Source of the DNA: Raineyella antarctica
GTDB lineage: Bacteria > Actinomycetota > Actinomycetes > Propionibacteriales > Propionibacteriaceae
Reading direction: 5' to 3'
DNA length: 64,000 bases
Assembly (NCBI RefSeq): GCF_900092135.1
Contig: NZ_FMYF01000002.1
Coordinates: forward strand, 413,014-477,013
The notes below the pieces were generated by a model. It was given only the letters and a program-made list of their open reading frames with translations. It was not told the origin of the DNA and did no database searches. The position numbers and the translations under genes were made by a program. The number at the start of each line of letters is the position of its first letter. The first letter of the stretch is position 1. This document shows, one piece after another, positions 9,198-17,710 of the stretch.

Positions 9198-10699
9198 CAG
9201 GCGAGGGCGTCGATGATCGTCCGGGCGGCGTTCTGGCCGGACCGCACCACTGAGGAGATGCCCAGTCCGTCGATGCCGCCGCCGGCCAGGGCCAGCGTCG
9301 GCAGCTGGCGGGCCAGGTCGGCGCGGATCGCGGCGACGTCGGCCGGCTGGCCGACCTCGCACTGGGGGACGACCGGCCAGCGGACCACCTTCGACTCGCG
9401 GACCTCGGCACTGATCCCCGTGGTGCGGTGCAGGTCGTCGGCCATCTGCGCCACCAGCGCGGCATCGTCCAGGTCGTCGATCTCGTGGCGGCCGACCCGG
9501 CCCGCGGAGACCCGGACCAGGAAGGTGTTGTCGTCCCGGCCGTCGGCGGTCAGGCGCAGGTGCGGCCACTTGGTGGTCAGGAAGGTGGCGGCCTTCATCG
9601 TCCACGGGGCGTCGGAGGGCAGCAGGATGCCGTTGGTCTCCGGGGTGGCCCGCAGCAGCGTCCGGTCGCCGCGCCGGTGGGTGAAGACCTGGTCGGCAGA
9701 CATCGCCAGCAGCACGTTCGCGATGCTGGCGGCGCGCTGCTTGCGCAGGGTCTCGGCGGCACTGCCGCGCAGCAGTGAGAGCAGGTCGGCGGTGACCTGG
9801 GTCGGGGTGGCCAGGACGACCGCGTCGGTCTCGAACCCGCCGGCGGAGGTGCGGACCTGCCAACCCTGGGCGACGCGGGCCAGTTGGCGTACGTCGACGC
9901 CGGTGCTGATGGTCCCGCCGTGGGCGACGATGTCGGCGGCCAGGGCATTGGTGAGGGTCTGCAGGCCGTCGGTCCAGGACAGGAAGCCGGGGCCGCTGGT
10001 GGTCGCCTTCGGTGTCCGCTGGAGCATCAGGGACTTGTTGTGCTCGGCCGCGGCCACCAGTTGCGGGGCGTTGCCGCGCAACGACAGTTGGTAGACGTCG
10101 CCGCTGTGCAGGCTGCCCAGCATCGGGTCGACGAACCGGCGCACCACCTCGTGCCCGAACCGGGAGGCGAGGAACCCGCCGACGCTGATGTCCTGGTCGA
10201 CCGGCAGCGGCGGGGTCATCCGGGCCAGGAACGGCTCCAGGCCGGCCCGGACCATGCCGGGCAGCGACAGCATCCCGGAGCGGACCACCGGCATCAGCTG
10301 GGTCGGTCCGGTCGGGCCGATCCCTGCCGGCATCGGCTGGGCCCCGTGCGGGTGGCCGAGCAGGGTGGTGCCCGGGTGGGAGCCGACAGCGGAGTCCCAC
10401 AGGCCCAGCTCGCGGACCAGCCCGGCCAGGTGCGGCGGGCGGACGTACACGGCCTCGGCGCCGACGTCGACGCGCCGGTCGGCGAAGTCGATCGTCCGGA
10501 CCTGGCCGCCCAGGCGGTCGGCGGACTCGACCAGCGTCACCCGGAACCCGGCCCGGGCCAGGTCGCGGGCGGCGACCAGCCCGGACACGCCCGCCCCCAC
10601 CACTGTGACGTGGCGACCGGCGGGCTGCACCGGACCTGGCTCGGGGGTGACCTGCTGGGCTGCGCCGGTGGGCTCGGTCGGCGAGGGGGTGGGCTCCAT
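9197..10699 (-). CDS. cgoX: Coproporphyrinogen III oxidase, CgoX/HemY type
   Basis: A 500-residue FAD enzyme of the protoporphyrinogen-oxidase family; in actinobacteria such proteins oxidise coproporphyrinogen III in the coproporphyrin-dependent haem route. The dinucleotide fold V-G-A-G-V-S-G-L starts near residue 34, followed by E-S-A-D-R-L-G-G-Q, and a C-terminal AGGGIDGLGISS completes the FAD site. The ATG at 10699 is chosen over an upstream in-frame TTG at 10759. The N-terminal 25 residues are Pro/Thr-rich and may be overcalled. Overlap with cobQ couples haem and corrin genes. Family certain; exact substrate inferred. Confidence 0.87.
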   Translation of the reverse strand: MEPTPSPTEPTGAAQQVTPEPGPVQPAGRHVTVVGAGVSGLVAARDLARAGFRVTLVESADRLGGQVRTIDFADRRVDVGAEAVYVRPPHLAGLVRELGLWDSAVGSHPGTTLLGHPHGAQPMPAGIGPTGPTQLMPVVRSGMLSLPGMVRAGLEPFLARMTPPLPVDQDISVGGFLASRFGHEVVRRFVDPMLGSLHSGDVYQLSLRGNAPQLVAAAEHNKSLMLQRTPKATTSGPGFLSWTDGLQTLTNALAADIVAHGGTISTGVDVRQLARVAQGWQVRTSAGGFETDAVVLATPTQVTADLLSLLRGSAAETLRKQRAASIANVLLAMSADQVFTHRRGDRTLLRATPETNGILLPSDAPWTMKAATFLTTKWPHLRLTADGRDDNTFLVRVSAGRVGRHEIDDLDDAALVAQMADDLHRTTGISAEVRESKVVRWPVVPQCEVGQPADVAAIRADLARQLPTLALAGGGIDGLGISSVVRSGQNAARTIIDALA

Positions 10700-10803
10700 G
10701 GACTGCAGGTTACCGGCAGCGGTGCGGCGCCGCTCCCCGTGTTTGTGGGAACCCGCCAACTCGCCCCCGGGAGTTCTTGTCGACCCTGTGGAGACGTGGC
10801 AAC

Positions 10804-10845
10804 CTACGGTCCCGTAGCCTCAGCGGTGAAGCTACGCCACCGTAG
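10804..10845. promoter_or_regulatory. Two tandem palindromic operators before the dehydrogenase operon
   Basis: CTACGG-TC-CCGTAG (10804-10817) is a perfect 6-2-6 palindrome. CTACG-CCAC-CGTAG (10832-10845) is a second palindrome with the same half-site. Their centres are 28 bp apart, and the second ends 28 bp before the start codon. The flanks also pair as a 10-bp inverted repeat (10801-10810, 10839-10848). The form suits a TetR-type repressor; the protein is not identified. Confidence 0.75.
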
Positions 10846-10872
10846 GTTTCGGATTGTTCAGGAGGATGCCGC

Positions 10873-11985
10873 ATGGCGGACCACAGCACGGGCGTACGCA
10901 TGATCGGGCTGCTCGGCCCCGACGGCGTACGGGTCGAGGACGCTGACCACGCGTACCGGGGAACCGATACCGACATCGCCGGCGCCCTGCGCGACATGGT
11001 GATGACGCGCCGGCTCGATGCCGAGGGCACCGCGCTGCAGCGCCAGGGACAGCTCGGCCTGTGGCCCCCGACGCTGGGCCAGGAGGCCGTCGGCGTGGGC
11101 ACGATGCACGCGATGAAGCCGTCCGACATGTGCTTCCCCACCTACCGCGAGCACGGTGCGGCGCTGATGCGCGGGGTCGACCCGGTCGACATCATGTCGT
11201 TGTTCCGTGGCGTCGACATGGGCGGGTGGGACCCGATCGCCACCCGCTTCAACCGCTACGCGATCGTGATCGGCTCCCAGCCGCTGCACGCCGTCGGCTG
11301 GGCGATGGGCCTGCAGCTGGAGGGACTGACCGGCAACGGCAAGGCCGATGACGGCGCCGTGCTGGCGTTCTTCGGCGACGGCGCGAGCGCCCAGGGTGAC
11401 GTCAACGAGGCGCTGGTATGGGCCGCCAGCTACAAGGCGCCTGTCGTCTTCATCGTGACCAACAACCAGTGGGCCATCTCGGTGCCCACCACCCGCCAGA
11501 CCGTCGTTCCGCTGGCCCGGCGGGGTGAGGGCTTCGGCATCCCGGGCGTACGGGTCGACGGCAACGACGTGCTGGCCGTACAGGCGGTCACCGAGGCAGC
11601 CCTCGCGCGGGCCCGCCATGGCGGTGGCCCGCAGCTGATAGAGATGTTCACCTACCGGATGGGCGCACACACCACCTCGGACGACCCGACCAAGTACCGC
11701 TCCCGCGCGGAGGAGGACCGCTGGAGGGCGAAGGACCCGATCGAGCGCGTCCGGACCTACCTGATGCGCGCCGGTGCGATCGACGAGGCATGGCTGGACG
11801 CCCTGCAGGTCGAGGTGGACGACTTCGCCGCTGACCTGCGCGCCCGCACCCTGGCCCTGGACCCGCCGGACTTCGCCGACTGGTTCGACCAGGTCTACGC
11901 CGAGCAGACCGATGAGCTGGCCGAACAGCAGCAGGCCTACCGTACGTACGCCGCATCCTTCGACGACGAGGAGGTGCGCCGATGA
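10873..11985 (+). CDS. 2-oxoacid dehydrogenase E1 alpha (branched-chain/pyruvate type)
   Basis: A 370-residue thiamine-diphosphate E1 alpha subunit. The TPP/Mg motif G-D-G-A-S ... N-N is at about residues 172-202 (GDGASAQGD, TNNQW), with the phosphorylation-loop-like H-T-T-S-D-D-P-T near residue 260. AGGAGG lies 8 nt before the ATG. It heads an operon with E1 beta (ATGA overlap) and E2. The sequence best fits branched-chain 2-oxoacid or acetoin/pyruvate-type complexes; substrate is not certain. Regulation probably runs through the palindromes just upstream. Confidence 0.9.
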   Translation: MADHSTGVRMIGLLGPDGVRVEDADHAYRGTDTDIAGALRDMVMTRRLDAEGTALQRQGQLGLWPPTLGQEAVGVGTMHAMKPSDMCFPTYREHGAALMRGVDPVDIMSLFRGVDMGGWDPIATRFNRYAIVIGSQPLHAVGWAMGLQLEGLTGNGKADDGAVLAFFGDGASAQGDVNEALVWAASYKAPVVFIVTNNQWAISVPTTRQTVVPLARRGEGFGIPGVRVDGNDVLAVQAVTEAALARARHGGGPQLIEMFTYRMGAHTTSDDPTKYRSRAEEDRWRAKDPIERVRTYLMRAGAIDEAWLDALQVEVDDFAADLRARTLALDPPDFADWFDQVYAEQTDELAEQQQAYRTYAASFDDEEVRR

Positions 11986-13013
11986 GCGCCGCCCGCAGCA
12001 CCAAGGAGACCACCCGCCGCGCCCCGGTCCTGACCGAGCCGACCACGCTGACCTTCGGCAAGGCCCTGACCGCCGGGATGCGCGCCGCGATGGCCGCGAA
12101 CGACCGGGTGATCATCGCCGGTGAGGACGTCGCCACCCTCGGTGGCGTGTTCCGGATCACCGAGGGCCTGCTCGACGAGTTCGGCGAGGACCGGGTCCGG
12201 GACACCCCGCTGGGGGAGTCCGGCATCGTCGGCACCGCGATCGGGATGGCCATGCGCGGCTGGCGGCCGGTGCTGGAGATCCAGTTCGACGGCTTCGTGT
12301 TCCCCGCGTTCAGCCAGATCACCACCCAGCTGGCCCACATCCACTCGCGCACCGCGGGCCGGGTGAACATGCCGGTGGTCATCCGGATCCCGTTCCAGGG
12401 CGGCATCGGTGCCATCGAGCACCACTCGGAGTCGGTGGAGAGCTACTTCATCCACACCCCGGGCCTGAAGGTGGTCAGCCCCTCCACCCCGAACGATGCC
12501 TACTGGATGATCCAGCAGGCCATCGCAGCCGATGACCCGGTGGTCTTCCTGGAGCCCAAGCGTCGCTACCACATGAAGGGCGAGGTCGACCCGTCCGCGC
12601 CGCCGCGTGGCCTGTTCGAGTCGGCGGTCGTCCGGCCCGGCACCGACGTGACGATGGTCGCGTACGGGTCGACCGTCCCGACCTGCCTGGAGGCCGCGGA
12701 GGCCGCGGCCAAGGAGGGCAACAGCATCGAGGTGATCGACCTGCGCACGCTCTCCCCGCTGGACCTGGGGCCGGTCGAGGCCTCGGTGCGCCGCACCGGA
12801 CGCCTGGTCATCGTGCACGAGGCGCCGCAGACCCTCGGCCTGGGCTCGGAGGTCGCAGCCCGGATCCAGGAGCAGTGCTTCTGGTCGCTGGAAGCCCCCG
12901 TCCTCCGGGTGACCGGCTTCGATGTCCCCTATCCTCCGAGCAAGGTGGAACGCCACCACCTGCCCGACCTGGACCGGGTGCTCGACGCCGTCGACCGATC
13001 CCTCGACTACTGA
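11982..13013 (+). CDS. 2-oxoacid dehydrogenase E1 beta
   Basis: A 343-residue transketolase-like beta subunit pairing with the preceding alpha subunit. The E-D-V-A pyrimidine-binding Glu motif (GEDVATLGGVF) is near residue 47, D-T-P-L-G-E-S near 74 and HHSESVE near 146, and a transketolase C-domain follows (VIDLRTLSPLD). The start overlaps the alpha-subunit stop by 4 nt (ATGA), indicating translational coupling. The first 20 residues look like an unstructured lead-in. Confidence 0.92.
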   Translation: MSAARSTKETTRRAPVLTEPTTLTFGKALTAGMRAAMAANDRVIIAGEDVATLGGVFRITEGLLDEFGEDRVRDTPLGESGIVGTAIGMAMRGWRPVLEIQFDGFVFPAFSQITTQLAHIHSRTAGRVNMPVVIRIPFQGGIGAIEHHSESVESYFIHTPGLKVVSPSTPNDAYWMIQQAIAADDPVVFLEPKRRYHMKGEVDPSAPPRGLFESAVVRPGTDVTMVAYGSTVPTCLEAAEAAAKEGNSIEVIDLRTLSPLDLGPVEASVRRTGRLVIVHEAPQTLGLGSEVAARIQEQCFWSLEAPVLRVTGFDVPYPPSKVERHHLPDLDRVLDAVDRSLDY

Positions 13014-13029
13014 CCCGGAAGGACAGACC

Positions 13030-14460
13030 ATGAAGCGCTTCCCGCTCCCCGACCCGGGGGAAGGCCTCACCGAGGCCGAGATCGTCACCTGGCTCGTCGC
13101 CGTCGGTGACGAGGTGAAGGTCAACGACCCGCTCGTCGAGGTCGAGACCAGCAAGTCCCTGGTCGAGCTGCCCAGCCCGTGGGCCGGTCGCATCGTCGAA
13201 CTCCTCGCCGAGGTCGGCGAGGAGGTCCTGGTCGGCGACGACATCGTCGTGATCGACGACGGCACCGGCGACGAGGAGCCGGCCCGCGAACCCGCCGCGC
13301 CGGCCGCGGCCGCTCCTGCCGCATCGGCTCCGGCGGCCCCCGCCGCTGCCGGCCCGTCCGCCGGGCCCTCCACCCCGGCCGCCCCGAGGACCGCTGCCGC
13401 CCCGGCCGCTGCGCCGGAGCCGGAGGCGCCCGCCGCCGCCAAGGCGAACCTGGTCGGCTACGGCCCCGAGGCCGCTGCGACGGCCCGTCGCCCGCGCAAG
13501 CCCGGCCCCGCGATGGCGAAGCCGCCGGTCCGCAAGTACGCCCGCGACCGGGGCGTACGACTCCGCGAGGTGCCCGGCACCGGACCGGGCGGGACCGTGA
13601 CGTACGCCGACGTCGACGCCTGGCTGTCCCGGCAGGGCCACCCGACCCCGGCCCCGCACATCGAGCCTCCGGTCTCCCCGGTCGCCGCGGCGGTCGCAGC
13701 CGGTGGCGACACCGGGACCGAGCGTGAGGAGCTGTTCGGGCCGCCGAAGCTGTCGTACGGGCGGGTTCCGGTCCGCGGGGTCCGCAAGGCCACCGCGCAG
13801 GCGGTCGCCCGGTCGCTGTTCACCGCACCGCACGTGACCGAGTGGCTGACCTGTGACGTCACCGGCACGATGGACCTGGTCGAGAAGCTGAAGAGTGCCC
13901 GCGAGTTCCGCGACGTACGGGTGTCCCCGATGCTGGTGGTGGCCAAGGCCGCCTGTCTGGCCCTGCGGACCAATCCGGAGCTGAACGCCCGGTGGGACGA
14001 GGAGGCGCAGGAGATCGTCTACTACGGCGACGTGAACCTGGGCGTCGCCGCGGCCACCCCGCGCGGCCTGCTGGTGCCCAACATCAAGGGCGCCGACCAG
14101 ATGGGCCTGCTCGAGTTGGCCCGCCACTTCGGTGAGCTGACCCATACCGCCCGCGAGGGTCGCATCCAGCCGGCCGAGCTGCGCGGCGGCACGTTCACCA
14201 TCACCAACGTCGGCGTGTTCGGCGTCGACGCCGGCACCCCGATCCTGAACAACGGCGAGTCCGGCATCCTCTGCCTCGGTGCGATCTCACGCCGTCCCTG
14301 GGTGATCGGCACCGGCTCGTCGGAGCGGATCGAGCCGCGCTGGGTGACCACGCTGGCGGTCTCCTTCGACCACCGGCTGGTCGACGGCGAGGGCGGCTCG
14401 AAGTTCCTTGCCGACGTGGCGCGGCTGCTGGCCGATCCGGCGCTGGCGCTGCTCTTCTGA
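13030..14460 (+). CDS. Dihydrolipoamide acyltransferase E2
   Basis: A 476-residue E2 core of the complex. One lipoyl domain (residues 1-75) has the lipoylation Lys in E-T-S-K-S. An Ala/Pro-rich linker of about 60 residues follows, then a peripheral-subunit-binding domain (RKYARDRGV ... GPGGTVTYADVDAWL, about 170-205), a second linker, and the catalytic domain ending in S-F-D-H-R-L-V-D-G with the active-site HxxxDG. GGAAGGA lies 7 nt before the ATG. No E3 gene follows, so the shared lipoamide dehydrogenase must be encoded elsewhere. Confidence 0.93.
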   Translation: MKRFPLPDPGEGLTEAEIVTWLVAVGDEVKVNDPLVEVETSKSLVELPSPWAGRIVELLAEVGEEVLVGDDIVVIDDGTGDEEPAREPAAPAAAAPAASAPAAPAAAGPSAGPSTPAAPRTAAAPAAAPEPEAPAAAKANLVGYGPEAAATARRPRKPGPAMAKPPVRKYARDRGVRLREVPGTGPGGTVTYADVDAWLSRQGHPTPAPHIEPPVSPVAAAVAAGGDTGTEREELFGPPKLSYGRVPVRGVRKATAQAVARSLFTAPHVTEWLTCDVTGTMDLVEKLKSAREFRDVRVSPMLVVAKAACLALRTNPELNARWDEEAQEIVYYGDVNLGVAAATPRGLLVPNIKGADQMGLLELARHFGELTHTAREGRIQPAELRGGTFTITNVGVFGVDAGTPILNNGESGILCLGAISRRPWVIGTGSSERIEPRWVTTLAVSFDHRLVDGEGGSKFLADVARLLADPALALLF

Positions 14461-14498
14461 GCCCGGCCGGCCCTCCGGGGGGTGGCCGGTCGTCAGGG

Positions 14499-14534
14499 CG
14501 AGGTCCCGGGGTCCGTTCGGATCCCGGGACCTCG
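14499..14534. terminator. Terminator hairpin after the dehydrogenase operon
   Basis: A 36-nt near-perfect palindrome: CGAGGTCCCGGG (14499-14510) pairs with CCCGGGACCTCG (14523-14534), and the loop itself pairs TCCG/CGGA. It lies 38 nt after the E2 stop. It is followed by a T-containing but not T-rich tail. Confidence 0.65.
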
Positions 14535-14647
14535 TCCGTTCACCGGTCGGTGTCCGGTGCTGTCGGCGTGGGCTGCCGGCGCGGCCCCGCCCGTGACGCG
14601 GCGGCTGGAGGCGGCCCCGGCCCGGCGCAGCCGCCGCAGGGCGGCGG

Positions 14648-15166
14648 CTACTCGTTCACCAGGATCGGTACGGCCACGGCAGCGGAGACAGCCTTTGCGG
14701 CGGCCTCCGTGGGGACCGCGATGCTGAACGGTTCGGACTCGCTGGGCGCACCGGTATGGGTGTCCCCGGCCGACTCGTCGGTGTGGTGCTCGAACCGGGA
14801 GGTGCCGAGCAGCTTGCCGTCGGCGTCGTAGAAGCCGGCGACCACCTGCAGCTCGAGCAGGGTACTGACGTCCGAGGTGATCCGGACGGCACCGCTCACC
14901 CGGCCGTCCGTGAACGCCAGGCCGTTGATCTGGAAGCGGTCGTCGAACGGGCCGGCCGCCCGGATCGCCTGGCCCGGCCGGGGGTGGACCTGCGCCAGCG
15001 AGGGTACGTCGGGCTCTCCGGTGGCGGCCGCGAGGCCGGGAAACTCGGTGACCGCAGCTGCCGGGCGGGCCGTGGCGGCCGGCTCGGGTCCGTCGGTGGA
15101 CGGCGAGCCGGAACAGCCGGCCAGCAGGACGACTGTCAGGAGGGTGGGGGCGAGGAGGGACTTCAT
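14648..15166 (-). CDS. Putative lipoprotein with FxLYD-like domain
   Basis: A 172-residue exported protein. The signal peptide (M-K-S then hydrophobic LLAPTLLTVVLLAG) ends in a lipobox LLAGC with Cys18, so it should be lipid-anchored on the outer membrane face. A Ser/Pro/Ala-rich spacer precedes a beta-type C-terminal half (LELQVVAGFYDADGKLLGTSRFE) resembling FxLYD domains found in Gram-positive lipoproteins. It lies 62 bp after the phosphatase start-to-stop boundary on the same strand, so the two may be co-transcribed. Function unknown. Confidence 0.72.
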   Translation of the reverse strand: MKSLLAPTLLTVVLLAGCSGSPSTDGPEPAATARPAAAVTEFPGLAAATGEPDVPSLAQVHPRPGQAIRAAGPFDDRFQINGLAFTDGRVSGAVRITSDVSTLLELQVVAGFYDADGKLLGTSRFEHHTDESAGDTHTGAPSESEPFSIAVPTEAAAKAVSAAVAVPILVNE

Positions 15167-15228
15167 CGTTGTCCTGGGGTACGCGGTGGGGGACGGCTCT
15201 CGCCGTCCCCCACCTGGTCGTCGGTCGG

Positions 15229-16761
15229 TCAGCTGACGCGGAGTGCGCCGGTCATGATGTCGAACAGGTCGGTGTTGTCGACCGAGCCCTGCATCTTCTC
15301 GGAGCCGGCCCCGTACGCGTAGACCGGGACGTCGGCGCCGGTGTGGTTGCCGGACAGGTAGGACAGCCACAGGCTGGCCTCGGGGCTGCCGTCCTTCACG
15401 CCCGCGGCGTCATCGGGGGTGCGGAAGGTGGCCGGGGCGAAGTTGTGCGGGTCGCCCGCGCCGGCACCGTTGACGATGCCGCTGGAGCGGGTGGCGTCCT
15501 TGGTGTTGGCGCTGTAGGGACGGGTCGGGGTGGAGTTGTTGGCGGTGTTGCTGCCGTCCACGTTCCCCGGGGGGTTGGCGGCCTCGGCGTTGGTGAAGCT
15601 GCCCTTCTCGATGATGTTGAAGCCCGCGCACTCGTGGTCGGCGGTGACGATGACCAGGGTGTGCCCGTCCTTCTTGGCGAAGTCGAGGGCGGCCGCGACG
15701 GCGTCGTCGAAGGCCTTGATCTCCTCCAGGGTCTGGGCGGCGTCGTTGGCGTGCGAACGCTTGTCGATCAGTGCACCCTCGACCTGCAGGTAGAAGCCCT
15801 TGCCCTGCTTGCCCGCACCGGAGTCGAGCAGCTGGATCGACTTCTGGGTCATCGCGGCCAGCGTCGGCTCCTTCGCCTCGGTCGATGCCGGGGCGTCCTG
15901 CTTCGACTTCTCGACGGTCAGGTTGCCCTTGTTGAACAGGGCGAACACCTTGTCGCCCTGCGCCGCGGCCAGATCGGCGCCGGTGGCGACGGTCTGCGAG
16001 GCGGGCGAGCCGAGGACGTCGTAGCCCTGGTCCTTCAGGGCCTGTTCATCGGCGGAGTCGAAGCGGCTCAGGCCGCCGCCCAGGATCACGTCGGCGGTGC
16101 CGTTGCGGGCGATCTGCTTGGCGATCGGCGTGACGCGCACGTCGCTGGTGGGGAGCTTTTCGCCGGTGACGGCCGTGTCCTGGCAGGACTTGTCGGAGTA
16201 GACCGGTCCCTGGCAGCCGCGGGCCAGCGCATGGCTCATCTGGCCGGCCGGGGTGGCGTCGGTGATCTCGGCGGTGCTGACGTTGCCCGTGCGGTAGCCG
16301 GCCTGCTTGGCCATCTCCATCACGGTGGGGACGACGGTGCCCTTGGCATCGATGCCGAGCGCGGCGTTGTAGGTCTTCACGCCCGAGGACCAAGCGGTCG
16401 CGGCGGACGCGGAGTCGGTGACGTAGTTGGGGCGGAAATCGGCCTGGCCGGGCTGGCCCGACTTCTTCTCGACCGCATAGGTGCTGACGTAGCCCTGGGC
16501 CGGCATGGTCTCCATGACCATCTTGCCGTTGCTGCCGTAGAACCGCTCACGGCCTGCGGTCACGTGGGTACGGCCCATGCCGTCACCCAGCAGGTAGATC
16601 ACGTTCCGGATCTGGCCGTTGTTGGCGCCGGCGACAGACCTGGTGGTGGTGGCGGCGGTCGGCGCGGCTGATGCCGGCGTCGCCATCGCGGAGCCGAGCC
16701 CCGAGACGACGAGCGCCCCGGCCGCGCAGGCCGAGGTGATGGTGGACAGAGTGCGCTTCAT
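15229..16761 (-). CDS. phoA: Secreted alkaline phosphatase, PhoA family
   Basis: A 510-residue phosphomonoesterase. The signal peptide (MKRTLSTITSACAAGALVVSG, cleavage after A-S-A near residue 32) sends it outside the cell. Metal- and phosphate-binding signatures are present: LLGDGMGRTH, nucleophile Ser in T-D-S-A-S-A-A-T-A-W, VTADHECAG, and a late HTGADVPVYAYG with the last metal His. GGAGG precedes the ATG at 16761 by 6 nt, which decides against an upstream in-frame start at 16833. It probably scavenges phosphate; no Pho box was confirmed. Confidence 0.93.
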   Translation of the reverse strand: MKRTLSTITSACAAGALVVSGLGSAMATPASAAPTAATTTRSVAGANNGQIRNVIYLLGDGMGRTHVTAGRERFYGSNGKMVMETMPAQGYVSTYAVEKKSGQPGQADFRPNYVTDSASAATAWSSGVKTYNAALGIDAKGTVVPTVMEMAKQAGYRTGNVSTAEITDATPAGQMSHALARGCQGPVYSDKSCQDTAVTGEKLPTSDVRVTPIAKQIARNGTADVILGGGLSRFDSADEQALKDQGYDVLGSPASQTVATGADLAAAQGDKVFALFNKGNLTVEKSKQDAPASTEAKEPTLAAMTQKSIQLLDSGAGKQGKGFYLQVEGALIDKRSHANDAAQTLEEIKAFDDAVAAALDFAKKDGHTLVIVTADHECAGFNIIEKGSFTNAEAANPPGNVDGSNTANNSTPTRPYSANTKDATRSSGIVNGAGAGDPHNFAPATFRTPDDAAGVKDGSPEASLWLSYLSGNHTGADVPVYAYGAGSEKMQGSVDNTDLFDIMTGALRVS

Positions 16762-16944
16762 GAACCCTCCGAAGTGCTGGACGCGGCACCGGAGTGGTGT
16801 CGCAGCCTCACCGTAGGGAGGGCCGACGAGCACAGGAAGAACTCAGGTTGTCCTCCCGGTGAACAACGTGTGGCACTTGCGCTGCACGCAGACCTCCAGC
16901 AGGTGTCGCGAACGAATGCCCACCTGGATGAGGGCCCCGGAGCC

Positions 16945-17616
16945 TCAGTCACGCTCGGAAGGCGCGGCTCCCTCGTCGTGCCGCGGCTCGGCGCGCAGCT
17001 CGTCCAGCCCCTCGCGGATCGCCTGGGCGTCCTGGGCGACCCGGACGATCGAGAGGAAGAACTCCAGCGACACCCGGACCAGCAGGATCCAGGCGGCCAG
17101 GCCGAGTCCGCCGCCGACCAGTGCGCCCAGGCCGGACGCCCCGCTCCACGCGAAGCCGGTCACGATCGCGAACAGCCAGACGATCACCCCGACCAGCACC
17201 AGCAAAATGTAGAGGAACTTGGTCACCGCGGGGGTGGCGAACTGGGTGAAGCCCACGTCGAGCAGGGCGGCGAAGGGGTTGTCGTCCTTGGCGGGCGACT
17301 CGAACGGGGCCGGCGCCGGGTACGGGCCTTGGGCCTGCCCGGCGGGCGGATAGGGCTGGTCGTACGGTTCGGCCGGCTCGTACGGATAGGTCTGCCCGTG
17401 CGAAGGCTGGCCGTACTGGCCCGGCGCCCCGTAGGGCGTCCCGGCCTCGTACTGCTGGGGCTGGTGCCGAGGACCCGGCCGTCCGTACGGCTGGGGCGTG
17501 GCTGGGGGTGCGAAGTCCGGGGCCTGCGCTGCGAAGTCCGGGGCCTGCGGGGGGAGGTCCCGGGCCGGGCGAGGGGAGGGCTCGTTCGGTCCGGTCGGGT
17601 ACGGGTCCTGGCTCAT
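16945..17616 (-). CDS. DUF4282-type membrane protein with Pro/Tyr-rich N-terminus
   Basis: A 223-residue protein with a disordered N-terminal half rich in Pro, Gln, Tyr and Gly, including a direct repeat QAPDFA-A-QAPDFA. Two transmembrane helices follow (FLYILLVLVGVIVWLFAIV and LGALVGGGLGLAAWILLVRV), then a short charged amphipathic tail. The arrangement matches DUF4282 proteins of actinobacteria, whose role is unknown. AGAGGAAG precedes the ATG at 17616. Confidence 0.75.
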   Translation of the reverse strand: MSQDPYPTGPNEPSPRPARDLPPQAPDFAAQAPDFAPPATPQPYGRPGPRHQPQQYEAGTPYGAPGQYGQPSHGQTYPYEPAEPYDQPYPPAGQAQGPYPAPAPFESPAKDDNPFAALLDVGFTQFATPAVTKFLYILLVLVGVIVWLFAIVTGFAWSGASGLGALVGGGLGLAAWILLVRVSLEFFLSIVRVAQDAQAIREGLDELRAEPRHDEGAAPSERD

Positions 17617-17710
17617 CGGGCTTCCTCTGGTGCGCGGGCCGCCGAGCGGCAGTGGGGGACAGGGTGTCGTCTTGACTCTAGGGGCCGGGCGGTCCGGAGA
17701 GGTCATGTGG

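Noticed and set aside
1-10873. Cobalamin riboswitch near the cob genes
   Set aside because: No B12-box-like sequence seen in the gaps; the upstream region of cobN is outside the window.
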